The notes under the pieces were generated by a model, which saw nothing but the letters and a program-made list of their open reading frames with translations, was not told the origin of the DNA and did no database searches. Positions 1 through 8,639 of a stretch of 24,601 bases of DNA are shown here, piece by piece. The DNA comes from JBGPYM01 sp041493205 (GTDB taxonomy: Bacteria > Bacteroidota > Ignavibacteria > UBA10030 > UBA6906), in the NCBI GenBank assembly GCA_041493205.1, contig JBGPYM010000016.1, positions 1 through 24,601 on the forward strand. The letters are read 5' to 3'. The position numbers and the translations under genes are program-made. Position 1 is the first letter of the stretch, and each line of letters opens with the position of its first letter.

Positions 1-83
1 ACGGCGGCGTCCTCGACCGGTTTGACAGTCTCATGTTCGTATCGCCGCTCATTTTTCTTTATTGCGACTTCATACTTTTCTGA
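1..83 (+). CDS. cdsA: Phosphatidate cytidylyltransferase, C-terminal end only (partial)
   Basis: The window opens inside a gene. Reading from base 3 gives 26 codons ending in TGA at 81-83, starting GGVLDRFDS and continuing through a hydrophobic tail. GG-x-x-DR-x-D is the end of the CDP-diglyceride synthase signature (HGG-[LIVMF]-x-DR-x-D), which sits close to the C-terminus and before the last membrane helix, exactly as here. The enzyme makes CDP-diacylglycerol from phosphatidate and CTP in the inner membrane, feeding phospholipid synthesis. The 5' part lies outside the window, so only the tail can be assessed. The rimO start follows 17 nt after the stop, so the two are probably co-transcribed. 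Confidence 0.8.
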   Translation, partial: GGVLDRFDSLMFVSPLIFLYCDFILF

Positions 84-100
84 CACCGGGAGCAGGGTTT

Positions 101-1393
101 GTGAAGGAGACGGCAAAACAAAAGGTCCACGTCATCACGATGGGGTGTGCCAAGAACACCGTGGATTCCGAAAAGCTGATGGCACAGCTCGGTCACAGCA
201 ATATTGAGCTCACCAGCGACCCGGGGCAGTCGGAAGTGGCGGTGATCAATACATGCGGATTCATCGACGCGGCGCGGCAGGAGTCGGTGGATGCGATCAT
301 CGAAAGCGTGCGCCGGAAAGCGGACGGGTCTCTGCGGAAAGTGTATGCGATGGGATGCCTGACCGAACGGTACGGCGCGGCGCTCCGGAAGGAAATCCCC
401 GAGGTGGACGGATTTTTCGGGTCCGATCAGCTCCCTGCCGTGCTGAAGGAGCTCGGCGCTGAGTTTAAAAAGGAGCTGCTCGGCGAGCGCCAGTTGAGCA
501 CGCCTCCGCATGTTGCCTATCTGAAGATCTCCGAGGGGTGTGACAATCCCTGTTCGTTCTGCGCAATCCCGCTCATGCGGGGCAAGCACGTGAGCCGGCC
601 CGCCGGAGAGATCGTGCAGGAAGCAGCACTGCTCGCGGCGAAGGGTGTGCGGGAACTGGTCGTGATCGCGCAGGACACGACATCGTATGGACTCGATATC
701 GATGGATCGCGGAGTCTGGCAGGGCTCCTGGAGAAGATCGCAGGCGTCGAAGGGATCGAATGGGTCCGCCTCATGTATGCCTTCCCGGCCAGGTTCCCGA
801 TGGATGTCCTGGAGGTGATTGCCGACAACCCGAAACTCTGCAAATACCTCGACATGCCGGTGCAGCATGTGTCGGACCCGGTGCTGAAATCCATGCGGCG
901 AGGGATATCCCGCCGCGCCATGCTGGACCTGATCGAAAAAATTCAGCTGCGGATCCCCGGCATCGCGCTCCGCACGACCCTGATCGTCGGTTATCCGGGA
1001 GAAACCGCTGCGGCGTTCTCAGAATTGCTTTCGTTCGTGCGCGCGGCCCGGTTCGCGCGGCTGGGAGTCTTTACGTATTCGCAGGAGGAGGGAACCACCG
1101 CCTGGCCGCTGGGCGACCCAGTCCCGGCAACAGAAAAGGAGCGGCGCCGTGCAGCCATCATGGAGGCCCAGCGTGCGATATCGGAGGAACGAAACGACGC
1201 CCTTATTGGTTCGAGAATGAAGGTGCTGATCGACCGCATCGAGGACAGTGTTGCTGTCGGCCGTTCGGAGCACGATGCGCCGGAAATCGATAACGAAGTC
1301 TATGTGACGTCGGACAATGCCCTCGCGCCCGGGATGTTCGTGGATGCCGGCATTACCGACGCGACTGAATACGACCTGTACGGGAGAACGTGA
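101..1393 (+). CDS. rimO: Ribosomal protein S12 methylthiotransferase RimO
   Basis: This is a radical-SAM enzyme of the MiaB/RimO family that adds a methylthio group to the conserved aspartate of ribosomal protein S12. From the GTG at 101 it is 430 residues, the usual length. The N-terminal UPF0004 domain carries three cluster cysteines (C16, C52 in NTCGFI, C86). The radical-SAM cluster motif CxxxCxxC is at C147, C151 and C154. RGKHVSRP after it is typical of RimO rather than MiaB. A TRAM-like region closes the protein. A TTG at 62 would extend the frame by 13 residues but lies inside the cdsA end and has no ribosome-binding site. The GTG at 101 has GGGAG 8 nt upstream. The stop overlaps the region of the next gene's start, suggesting coupling. 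Confidence 0.95.
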   Translation: MKETAKQKVHVITMGCAKNTVDSEKLMAQLGHSNIELTSDPGQSEVAVINTCGFIDAARQESVDAIIESVRRKADGSLRKVYAMGCLTERYGAALRKEIPEVDGFFGSDQLPAVLKELGAEFKKELLGERQLSTPPHVAYLKISEGCDNPCSFCAIPLMRGKHVSRPAGEIVQEAALLAAKGVRELVVIAQDTTSYGLDIDGSRSLAGLLEKIAGVEGIEWVRLMYAFPARFPMDVLEVIADNPKLCKYLDMPVQHVSDPVLKSMRRGISRRAMLDLIEKIQLRIPGIALRTTLIVGYPGETAAAFSELLSFVRAARFARLGVFTYSQEEGTTAWPLGDPVPATEKERRRAAIMEAQRAISEERNDALIGSRMKVLIDRIEDSVAVGRSEHDAPEIDNEVYVTSDNALAPGMFVDAGITDATEYDLYGRT

Positions 1394-1395
1394 CC

Positions 1396-2706
1396 ATGGC
1401 GCACCACAGGCTTGGCCCCGCATGCGCGGTCCTGCTCCTCTGTGCCTGTAACATCGCGCCGGCACAAGTCGATCTCCCCCGGGCGGTGCCCGAGGATTAC
1501 TCGGAATCGCTCTTCCTCGACCCGCTCGCTTTCGCAGGGCGAAAGGCTGACGAGAGCCGCATCGATGTGTATCTCCAGGTCGGGTACGACAATCTGAGCT
1601 TCGTCAAACGGGAGGACAAGTACCAGGCGTCCTTCGAAGTGACCATTACCGTGAATGACTCCGCTGGCACGCTGGTCGGCGAGAAATCGTGGACCGAAGA
1701 CGTCAAGGGACTCTCCTTTGACGAGTCGGTGACCCCGACGGCGTATGCGCTCGTGGTACGTTCGTTCTCCCAGCGGGCCGGCAGGTACATGATCACCGGC
1801 ATGATCCGTGACCTGGAGTCTCGCGCGGTTAAAAAAACCTCGCGGATCTGCTTCGTCCCCGACTTCGCAAAAACCCCCGTGGCGATGAGCGATATCATGC
1901 TCGTCAGCCGGATCACCTACAAAGGAGTGAAGAAGTCCATCCTCCCGAACGTGTCGCCCAACCTCGGCAACATCGCCGAGGCGTTTTATGCGTTTGCCGA
2001 GCTCTATAACCGCGCCGCCGCGGACAGCATGCGGATTGAGGCGCGGGCGTACGATAACAAAGGGGTGATTCGTCTGGCGGTGGACACCGTCCAGTATGTC
2101 ACCGTGGGCGTGAACGAGGTGATCGTGAGAATGGAGCATGGGAAGCTGCCGCTCGGGGATTATGTGCTGGTGCTCCGCGCCTATCCGGTGGAGGTGCCGC
2201 ACGGGCAGCCGTCGGGATTTGTGGCCGAGATCTCCCGCCCGTTTATCATTCGATGGAAGGGAATGCCCAGGGCCCTGAAAGACCTTGACCTTGCAATAGA
2301 GCAGCTCCAGTACATCGGGAAGGACAGCGAGCTCGAGGACTTCAAGTCGGCAAAGACGCTGGAAGAAAAGCAGCAGAAATTCATCGAGTTCTGGAAACGG
2401 CGCGACCCCAACCCGAACACCCCGCGCAACGAAAAGATGGAGGAGTTTTACGCGCGCGTGGACTATGCCAATAAGCATTTCAGCCACTATCGCGAAGGGT
2501 GGCGCACGGATATGGGGCTGGTCTATGTCATCCTTGGCCCCCCCAGCAATGTGGAACGGCATCCGTTTGAAATCGATTCGAAGCCGTATGAGGTCTGGGC
2601 GTACTACGATCTCAACTACCAGTACGTATTTGTGGACCAGAGCGGGTTCGGCGACTACCGCCTGATCTCGCCTTTGTGGGAAGTCTACAACCGCCGGCGC
2701 GAGTAA
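1396..2706 (+). CDS. Secreted GWxTD domain-containing protein
   Basis: 436 residues from the ATG at 1396, which has GGGAG 9 nt upstream. An overlapping GTG at 1390 leaves only 3 nt and is less likely. The N-terminus is a signal peptide: a hydrophobic run LLLCAC gives a possible lipobox at C18, and APA|Q after residue 23 is an alternative signal-peptidase-I site. The C-terminal domain begins with GWRTD at about 368-372, followed by GLVYVILGPP. This is the hallmark of the GWxTD domain, a family of unknown function common in Bacteroidota, Ignavibacteria and some other phyla. The middle looks beta-rich. It starts almost on the rimO stop codon, so it is probably translationally coupled. An Omp85-family gene lies directly downstream, but function cannot be assigned. 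Confidence 0.85.
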   Translation: MAHHRLGPACAVLLLCACNIAPAQVDLPRAVPEDYSESLFLDPLAFAGRKADESRIDVYLQVGYDNLSFVKREDKYQASFEVTITVNDSAGTLVGEKSWTEDVKGLSFDESVTPTAYALVVRSFSQRAGRYMITGMIRDLESRAVKKTSRICFVPDFAKTPVAMSDIMLVSRITYKGVKKSILPNVSPNLGNIAEAFYAFAELYNRAAADSMRIEARAYDNKGVIRLAVDTVQYVTVGVNEVIVRMEHGKLPLGDYVLVLRAYPVEVPHGQPSGFVAEISRPFIIRWKGMPRALKDLDLAIEQLQYIGKDSELEDFKSAKTLEEKQQKFIEFWKRRDPNPNTPRNEKMEEFYARVDYANKHFSHYREGWRTDMGLVYVILGPPSNVERHPFEIDSKPYEVWAYYDLNYQYVFVDQSGFGDYRLISPLWEVYNRRRE

Positions 2707-2719
2707 CACCCGCGTTCCC

Positions 2720-2748
2720 TTGAAGTAATGGCCGGGAATCTGTATACT
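2720..2748 (+). promoter_or_regulatory. Sigma70-like promoter immediately in front of the Omp85 gene
   Basis: TTGAAG at 2720-2725 and TATACT at 2743-2748 are separated by exactly 17 bp. Only 5 nt separate the -10 box from the ATG at 2754. Transcription starting the usual 6-8 nt after the -10 box would begin at or within the start codon, implying a leaderless message. No Shine-Dalgarno-like sequence precedes the ATG, which fits. Confidence 0.6.
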
Positions 2749-2753
2749 CGGAT

Positions 2754-4511
2754 ATGGCTCCTCCCGGCCGATGCGCGATACTCCTCCTTGTGGCCGCCTG
2801 CAGTGCGGCCTCCCCCGCCGGCACCATCCGCTCTCTATCGCTTACAGGCAACCGCGCATTCACCGCACGCGAACTCGGGGACGTGATCGCCTTGCGTCCC
2901 GGTGCTCTGTTTACGCCGGCGGCACTTCAGAACGATCTCCAGTCCATCACGGATATGTACCGTGCCGAAGGGTACCTCGCGGCGAGCGCTTCGGCGTCCG
3001 AAGTACAGTATTCTTCCGACAGCTCTCGCGTCGACCTTTCGCTGGCCGTGGTCGAAGGACGCCGGACGGTGGTCGGCACGATGGCATTCGAAGGCAATAC
3101 AGTCCTGTCGGATGCCGACATCCGTTCGTCGTTCGATGTGGTTCCCGGCCGCCCTCTCGATGAAGCGGCGCTCGAGCGCGATATCGATGCGCTCCTCGGA
3201 AAATATGAACTGGCAGGATATCCTTTTGCGCGGTGCACCGTAGGGGATGTCGCCCGCAGGCCCGGTGAGAGCGAGGATTCGGCCGATGTCACGCTCCGGG
3301 TCGTGGAAGGCGTGCGGATGACCATCGACGAGATCAGGGTCCGCGGCAACAGGGAGACCGAGGCGTCGGTCATCATCCGCGAAACCCGGCTCGAGCCCGG
3401 TGAGACGTATAACCCCGCCAAGATCAACGCGATACGGCAGCGCCTCAACCGCCTGAACATTTTCTCCTCAGTCGCCGAACCCGAGCTCTACCTCCGCGGT
3501 CGTGCCGGAGGGTTGCTCATCACGGTGCAGGAAGGAAATACGAGCACCTTCGACGGTATCTTAGGGTATCTTCCGCCGTCGTCCTCGGGCGGACCGGGAA
3601 CCCTGACCGGACTTGCCTCCGTGTCGATGCGGAACCTGTTCGGCACTGGGCGGAAGCTTTCGCTGAAATGGCAGCGTGAGGACCGTTCATCCCAGGAGAT
3701 CGGCGTCCGGTACGTCGAGCCATGGGTGCTTGGCGCGCCTGTGAACCTCGGAGTAGGATTTCTGCAGCGGCAGCAGGACAGCTCCTATGTACGGCGTTCA
3801 TTCGACGCGAAGGTGGAGCTCATGTTCTCAGAGGAGCTCTCGGTGGGCGTCGTGTTCAATTCAGAACGCGTGATCCCCTCCGGCGATTCGACGACGGCCC
3901 GTGTTATCGGCACCACGTCGACGACCGGCGGCATCGAAATCCAGTACGACTCCCGGGACGATCTGACCAGCCCGACCTCCGGCGCCCGGTATGGAACCGA
4001 TTATCATTACGGTCGCAAGACCGTGGGCGCCATACCACCGCTCCTGGCGGGGCGCGCGGTTACAGGCGGCACGCTGCAGCAGATCGGCATCGACTGCGAC
4101 TTCTTCGTCACCACATTCCGCAGGCAGGTCGTGGCGCTCGGCCTCCACGGACGGGAAATCCGGACCGGTCAGCCGCAGGAAAGCGACATGTTCCGGTTCG
4201 GAGGAACAAACACGATGCGCGGGTACCGGGAAAACCAGTTCCTGGGGTCCCGCATCGCATGGACGAACACAGAGTACAGATTTCTTCTTGCCCGGCGGTC
4301 TTTCGTCTATGGATTCATTGACACCGGCTACTTTTTCCGGCCTGCGGACGACCTCCGGGGGACCCCCTCAGCCGAGGCGTTTCGCTACGGCTACGGGATC
4401 GGGGTTCGCCTCGATACGCCGTTGGGGAACGTCGGCGTAAGCATCGCGTTCGGGCAGGGAGATACCTTCGGGACCGCGAAGATCCATTTCGGACTCATCA
4501 ATGATTTCTGA
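2754..4511 (+). CDS. Omp85-family outer-membrane protein (BamA/TamA-like, three POTRA domains)
   Basis: 585 residues with an N-terminal signal peptide (hydrophobic ILLLVAACSAASPAG). Three POTRA-like repeats follow at roughly 25-95, 100-170 and 182-255, each built around a GN-x-x motif (LTGNRAF, FEGNTVL, VRGNRET). A D15/surface-antigen beta-barrel fills the rest. The diagnostic barrel motif MRGY sits near 488-491 and the chain ends in phenylalanine, as outer-membrane barrels do. Three POTRAs with a C-terminal barrel is the TamA layout; canonical BamA has five. It could insert or translocate outer-membrane proteins, but the exact role and substrate cannot be deduced. It heads a unit with rnhB, yraN and probably cstA. 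The ATG at 2754 is the only start that keeps the signal peptide, and no ribosome-binding site is visible. Confidence 0.88.
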   Translation: MAPPGRCAILLLVAACSAASPAGTIRSLSLTGNRAFTARELGDVIALRPGALFTPAALQNDLQSITDMYRAEGYLAASASASEVQYSSDSSRVDLSLAVVEGRRTVVGTMAFEGNTVLSDADIRSSFDVVPGRPLDEAALERDIDALLGKYELAGYPFARCTVGDVARRPGESEDSADVTLRVVEGVRMTIDEIRVRGNRETEASVIIRETRLEPGETYNPAKINAIRQRLNRLNIFSSVAEPELYLRGRAGGLLITVQEGNTSTFDGILGYLPPSSSGGPGTLTGLASVSMRNLFGTGRKLSLKWQREDRSSQEIGVRYVEPWVLGAPVNLGVGFLQRQQDSSYVRRSFDAKVELMFSEELSVGVVFNSERVIPSGDSTTARVIGTTSTTGGIEIQYDSRDDLTSPTSGARYGTDYHYGRKTVGAIPPLLAGRAVTGGTLQQIGIDCDFFVTTFRRQVVALGLHGREIRTGQPQESDMFRFGGTNTMRGYRENQFLGSRIAWTNTEYRFLLARRSFVYGFIDTGYFFRPADDLRGTPSAEAFRYGYGIGVRLDTPLGNVGVSIAFGQGDTFGTAKIHFGLINDF

Positions 4512-4545
4512 CCTCCGTTCCGGTGAAGTACCGAGAAAGGACCGG

Positions 4546-5163
4546 ATGCTCGCGGACGAGCGGGTCCTTCGGGACGGCGGCATCGGCCTCGTCGCCGGGA
4601 TCGATGAGGCCGGCCGAGGACCGCTGGCAGGACCGGTGGTCGCGGCGGCTCTCCTGTTTCCGCCTGAAACGTACATCCCGGGGGTCGATGACTCGAAACG
4701 ATTGACACCCGGGACCCGTGAAGCGCTGTACGAAGAGATTTTCCGTGTGGCGACCGCGGTCGGGACCGGGATCGTCGGACCCGACCTGATCGACGAACTG
4801 AACATCCTGAATGCAACGTTTCTCGCAATGGACCGTGCGGTGGCTTCGCTTGCCGCCCGCCCGGAGCATCTGTTGATCGACGGGAACATGTTCCGGCCTG
4901 GCAGGGCGACGGCGGGAATTCCGTACACGACGGTTGTGGGCGGGGACCGCACGAGCTTCTGCATTGCGGCTGCCTCCATCGTCGCAAAAGTCACGCGGGA
5001 CAGGTTGATGGTCGCGTACGACCGGGAGTACCCGCAGTTTGGATTCGCCCGCCATAAGGGATACGGGACCGTGGAACACAGGGCAGCCATCGCGCGTCAC
5101 GGGTACAGCCCGATCCATCGCCGGTCATTTACGTTGCATTCACAGGCGTCCGCCGGACGCTGA
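4546..5163 (+). CDS. rnhB: Ribonuclease HII
   Basis: This enzyme cleaves the RNA strand of RNA-DNA hybrids and removes misincorporated ribonucleotides. The signature GIDEAGRGPLAGP carries catalytic D20 and E21. The other two acidic residues are D112 in LLIDGN and D152 in AKVTRD, completing the DEDD set. DDSKRL is also typical. The frame stays open to an ATG at 4501 that overlaps the upstream gene by 11 nt. I prefer the ATG at 4546, because AAAGGA lies 4 nt upstream and family members usually begin about 17 residues before the GIDEAGRG motif. From 4546 it is 205 residues, normal for the family. It is co-oriented and tightly packed with the Omp85 gene and yraN. Confidence 0.95.
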   Translation: MLADERVLRDGGIGLVAGIDEAGRGPLAGPVVAAALLFPPETYIPGVDDSKRLTPGTREALYEEIFRVATAVGTGIVGPDLIDELNILNATFLAMDRAVASLAARPEHLLIDGNMFRPGRATAGIPYTTVVGGDRTSFCIAAASIVAKVTRDRLMVAYDREYPQFGFARHKGYGTVEHRAAIARHGYSPIHRRSFTLHSQASAGR

Positions 5164-5190
5164 GCGGATGGGCGGAGTGGAGGAGGAAGT

Positions 5191-5553
5191 GTGGAGAGGA
5201 GAAACCTGCGCGCGGAAGGGGCTGCGGGCGAAGAACTTGCGGTCCGTTTCCTGAAGGAAAACGGGTACAGCATTGTTGAACAGAATTACCGATACCGTCG
5301 CAAGGGAGAGATCGATATCATTGCGCGGGATGCGGACTATCTCGTGTTCTGCGAGGTGAAATCGAGGAGAGACGACAGTTTCGGTCCCCCTGAATATGCC
5401 GTCACTCCGCTGAAACAGCGGACAATCCGGCGCATCGCGGAAGCGTATCTGTTCGAGCACGGTATCAGGGAGCAGGCGTGCCGCTTTGACGTCGTGACGA
5501 TCCGCTTTCATGACGGGGTCCCCGTCCTCGGGCTCATCAAGAACGCGTTCTGA
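5191..5553 (+). CDS. yraN: YraN/UPF0102 family endonuclease-like protein
   Basis: 120 residues, the normal size of UPF0102. The restriction-endonuclease-like core is visible: GEID at 39-42 and CEVKSR at 54-59 give the D...ExK arrangement (D42, E55, K57). In many bacteria yraN lies next to rnhB, as here, which supports the assignment. Cellular function is poorly defined; a role in DNA processing is suggested by the fold only. The start is GTG at 5191, with AGGAGG at 5181-5186, 4 nt upstream. It begins 27 nt after rnhB and probably shares its transcript. Confidence 0.9.
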   Translation: MERRNLRAEGAAGEELAVRFLKENGYSIVEQNYRYRRKGEIDIIARDADYLVFCEVKSRRDDSFGPPEYAVTPLKQRTIRRIAEAYLFEHGIREQACRFDVVTIRFHDGVPVLGLIKNAF

Positions 5554-5592
5554 ATGCGTTGATCCACCAGACACCAGCAAGGAGTGCTGCCT

Positions 5593-7446
5593 ATGAATGC
5601 TCTGCCCCTCATCCTCGGCGCGTTGTGTGTCCTCGTCATCGCCTACCGCTACTACAGCGCTTTCATCGCGGCGAAAGTTGTGGCACTGGACGATGCGCGG
5701 GTGACTCCTGCACATACGATGAATGACGGACAGAATTATCAGCCGACCAATAAGTGGGTCGTGTTCGGACACCACTTCGCGGCGATTTCCGGAGCGGGAC
5801 CGCTCATCGGACCGGTTCTGGCGGCGCAATTCGGGTTTCTCCCCGGCTTTCTCTGGCTCCTGGTCGGCGTGGTTCTGGCGGGGGCCGTGCACGACTTCAC
5901 TGTCCTGGTCGCGTCGATCCGCCGCCGGGGGCGCTCGCTGGCAGATATCGCACGGAATGAAATAAGCCCCCTTGCGGGAATTGTCGGTTCCGTCGCGATC
6001 CTCATTATTGTGGTGATTGCGCTGGCGGGTCTCGGACTTGCAGTGGTCAATGCTCTTCGCGAAAGCTCCTGGGGGACCTTTACCATTGCAATGACGATTC
6101 CCATCGCTCTTTTCGTCGGGCTCTGGATGTACCGCATCCGTCCGGGGAGAATTGCCGAGGCGAGCATTATCGGCGTTATCGGTGTGATTGCGTGTGTCTT
6201 CCTGGGCAGCAAGATTCCCGGCTCATCCTTCGCCCCCTGGTTCACGCTCTCGCGCGAGGGGATCGTGATTGCGATGGCGGTGTACGGTTTCCTGGCATCG
6301 GTCCTTCCGGTCTGGCTCCTGCTCGCCCCGCGTGACTATCTCAGTTCATACATGAAAATCGGCACGATTGCCGCCCTGATTGTCGGCGTCATCGTCGTCA
6401 ACCCGGCGTTGAAAATGCCTGCGATGACGGAATTCGTGCACGGAGGCGGACCGATCATTCCGGGGAAGCTCTTTCCGTTCCTCTTTATTACGATTGCCTG
6501 CGGGGCGATTTCGGGGTTCCATGCCCTTGTGTCGTCCGGCACCACTCCGAAGATGATCAGCAAGGAGTCCGAGGCGCGGATGATCGGTTATGGTGCGATG
6601 CTCATGGAGGGTCTGGTCGGCATCATCGCCCTGATCGCTGCCTGTGCACTCGAACCGGGCGACTATTTCGCCATCAACCTCTCCCCGGAAAAGTTCGCCG
6701 CGCTCGGTATGCACCCGGTCAACCTGAATGAGCTTTCGCGTGAGGTGGGGGAGGTGGTCGCCGGGCGTCCGGGAGGGGCGGTCTCCCTCGCGGTCGGGTT
6801 CGCGCAGATCTTCACCGGCATTCCCGGGATGGCCGCCCTCATGTCGTTCTGGTACCATTTCGCGATCATGTTTGAGGCGCTGTTCATTCTCACGACCATC
6901 GACGCCGGTACGCGGGTCGGCCGGTTCCTGGTACAGGAATTTGCAGGTCGAATGTGGAAGCCGCTGGAGAAGACCGACTGGCTGCCGGGAACGATCGTGT
7001 CGACGGCGCTGGTGGTGTTCGCATGGGCGTATTTCATCTGGACGGGGAACATCAGCACGATCTGGCCGATGTTCGGGACGGCGAACCAGCTCCTGGCTGC
7101 CGTGGCACTGGCGGTCGCGACAAGCGCGATCATCAACGCCGGGAAAGAACGGTATGCCTGGGTGACGCTGCTCCCCATGTTGTTCGTGGCGGCAACGACG
7201 CTGAGCGCCGGGTTCCTGAATATCACGGACAACTTCTGGCCGATGACCGCAAATCCGGCGACGGCCCTGCAGGGCTATGTGAACTCATCCCTGACGCTGA
7301 TCATCATGATCTGCGCGATCATCGTGCTCGTCGAGGCCGGCCGGCGGTGGTACCGGGTCCTGGTGAAGGGGGAATATCTTGTCGCGGGGCAGGTGGTGTC
7401 GGTTGCGGATGAAAAATTCATCCCGCCAACCTACGGGTGCTGCTGA
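5593..7446 (+). CDS. cstA: Carbon starvation protein CstA family transporter
   Basis: 617-residue polytopic inner-membrane protein with more than a dozen hydrophobic segments. The family signature FGHHFAAISGAGPLIGP lies at 58-74, and KMISKESEARMIGYGAMLMEG-like sequence follows in the middle. CstA/BtsT proteins import peptides or pyruvate during carbon limitation; which substrate applies here cannot be read from sequence. It is shorter than E. coli CstA (about 700), mostly at the C-terminus, which ends in two cysteines. The ATG at 5593 has AAGGAG 8 nt upstream. The GTG at 5584 overlaps that ribosome-binding site and is rejected. It lies 39 nt after yraN with no obvious promoter between, so it may be read from the upstream transcript. 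Confidence 0.93.
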   Translation: MNALPLILGALCVLVIAYRYYSAFIAAKVVALDDARVTPAHTMNDGQNYQPTNKWVVFGHHFAAISGAGPLIGPVLAAQFGFLPGFLWLLVGVVLAGAVHDFTVLVASIRRRGRSLADIARNEISPLAGIVGSVAILIIVVIALAGLGLAVVNALRESSWGTFTIAMTIPIALFVGLWMYRIRPGRIAEASIIGVIGVIACVFLGSKIPGSSFAPWFTLSREGIVIAMAVYGFLASVLPVWLLLAPRDYLSSYMKIGTIAALIVGVIVVNPALKMPAMTEFVHGGGPIIPGKLFPFLFITIACGAISGFHALVSSGTTPKMISKESEARMIGYGAMLMEGLVGIIALIAACALEPGDYFAINLSPEKFAALGMHPVNLNELSREVGEVVAGRPGGAVSLAVGFAQIFTGIPGMAALMSFWYHFAIMFEALFILTTIDAGTRVGRFLVQEFAGRMWKPLEKTDWLPGTIVSTALVVFAWAYFIWTGNISTIWPMFGTANQLLAAVALAVATSAIINAGKERYAWVTLLPMLFVAATTLSAGFLNITDNFWPMTANPATALQGYVNSSLTLIIMICAIIVLVEAGRRWYRVLVKGEYLVAGQVVSVADEKFIPPTYGCC

Positions 7447-7475
7447 CATGCTCATCTGCCTGGTGGGCATTCTTC

Positions 7476-7526
7476 GTGGGACAGGCGTCCCCCGTCCTGT
7501 CCGCCTTCGGCGGACGGCCGCCTGTC
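7476..7526. repeat. REP-like nested palindrome in the gap between cstA and the next gene
   Basis: The 117-nt gap after cstA holds nested inverted repeats. An outer pair GACAGGCG/CGCCTGTC (7480-7487 and 7519-7526) is perfect over 8 bp. An inner pair GTCCGCC/GGCGGAC (7499-7505 and 7509-7515) closes on a TTC loop. A third pairing, ACAGG with CCTGT (7481-7485 and 7496-7500), competes with the outer stem. No T-run follows, so it is not a classical terminator. Bases 7476-7492 match 16862-16878 at 14 of 17 positions, which suggests a dispersed element. Confidence 0.55.
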
Positions 7527-7563
7527 AACCCTCGAATGGGATGGGTGCCGTATCTTCCGGGCC

Positions 7564-8628
7564 ATGCGTTCGCTCCCGCTGAGTCTGCTGCTCCTCGCCA
7601 GCTTCTCTCCGTGCGCAGGTCAGGAGCACTACTACTACTCCGGGAAAGACTATGGCAGCGAAGCGATGTACAATCCACTCGCCGTCATCCTCAACGGCAG
7701 CTATGACATCATCCAGCTGGAAGGACACACCCGCGATTTTCTGACATATCCGTACCGTGCGGGTGCAAGGAACGTCTTTCACAACCTTGGGAGCCCCTTC
7801 AGCGCGATTGCCCGGTATGGAGTCGGCACGTTCCTCCGGCGCGAGGTGTTCCCCCTGAGCTTCAGCGTGGGCGAAGCCCAGTGGTGGCCGAATTATCAGC
7901 TGCATCTCATAGGCGGAGGAATGACCTACGTGGCAACACGTGAATGGTTCGAGTTGCACGGGTTCGCCTCTCCCGCCCTCTGGTCAATCGTAACGGTCGC
8001 CGGTTACCACCTTCTGAATGAAATTGTGGAGAACGATTCCTATCAGGGGGTCAATGTCGATCCCATTGCGGACATTTACATCTTCGACATCGGAGGAATC
8101 GTCCTCTTCAGCTTCGACGGCATCAACCGGTTTTTCAGCCGGGAGCTCCATATGGCCGACTGGTCCATGCAGCCTTCCATCGGCTTCCCCGGGTGGACGC
8201 TTCAGAACAACGGACAGTATTTCTCGGTGAAGTGGAAGCTGCCGTTTTCCGAATCGCTGCACCTGTTCTATTACTTCGGGCTCCGGGGATTGCTCGGGCT
8301 TTCCCAGAGTGTGGAGAACGGCGGCGCGGTCTCCGTCGGGGTTGGCTTGCGGGCGACAAAGCTGCAGACGGTCGATGCCGCCACAGACACCAAGACCGTC
8401 GAACTCCACTGGAACATCGGTTTCTTCTACGACCGCGACAACTCTCTCATGGCCTCTCTCTTCATCAGCGGGTACACCGACAACGTTGTGACGTTGAATC
8501 TGTATCCGGGAGTTCTCCCCACCGGCGATTTCAAACCCGGTGTATGGTTCATCTACAGCAGAAGCGACGGCGCCATCGTCGGCATTTCGACCGTCTATAC
8601 TCCGGGCATAGGCGTGCGCCTTCGCTAG
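7564..8628 (+). CDS. Predicted outer-membrane or periplasmic protein, uncharacterised (DUF3943-like)
   Basis: 354 residues. A signal peptide with probable cleavage after CAG at residue 19 is followed by a tyrosine-rich mature start. A central block contains HLIGGGMTY (about 114-122) and the acidic-polar stretch NEIVENDSYQGVNVDPIAD (152-170), then a hydrophobic segment near 172-184. The last 150 residues alternate polar and aromatic residues like an outer-membrane barrel. The central motif resembles proteins annotated DUF3943, but I offer that as a weak match, not an identification. It follows the palindromic element and appears monocistronic. The ATG at 7564 has only a weak CGGG upstream. A TATCTT hexamer lies 7 nt before the ATG, but no -35 partner is visible. 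Confidence 0.7.
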   Translation: MRSLPLSLLLLASFSPCAGQEHYYYSGKDYGSEAMYNPLAVILNGSYDIIQLEGHTRDFLTYPYRAGARNVFHNLGSPFSAIARYGVGTFLRREVFPLSFSVGEAQWWPNYQLHLIGGGMTYVATREWFELHGFASPALWSIVTVAGYHLLNEIVENDSYQGVNVDPIADIYIFDIGGIVLFSFDGINRFFSRELHMADWSMQPSIGFPGWTLQNNGQYFSVKWKLPFSESLHLFYYFGLRGLLGLSQSVENGGAVSVGVGLRATKLQTVDAATDTKTVELHWNIGFFYDRDNSLMASLFISGYTDNVVTLNLYPGVLPTGDFKPGVWFIYSRSDGAIVGISTVYTPGIGVRLR

Positions 8629-8639
8629 AACCCCGGGGG

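Noticed and set aside
62..100. TTG-initiated extension of rimO
   Set aside because: It lies within the cdsA 3' end and lacks a ribosome-binding site. The GTG at 101 has one and matches the family start.
1300..2709. 469-codon minus-strand frame opposite the GWxTD gene
   Set aside because: It mirrors the codon-position GC bias of the plus-strand gene, which has a signal peptide and a recognisable domain. The mirror has neither.
7551..7556. TATCTT as a -10 box before the DUF3943-like gene
   Set aside because: No acceptable -35 hexamer at 16-18 bp spacing, unlike the other promoter candidates.
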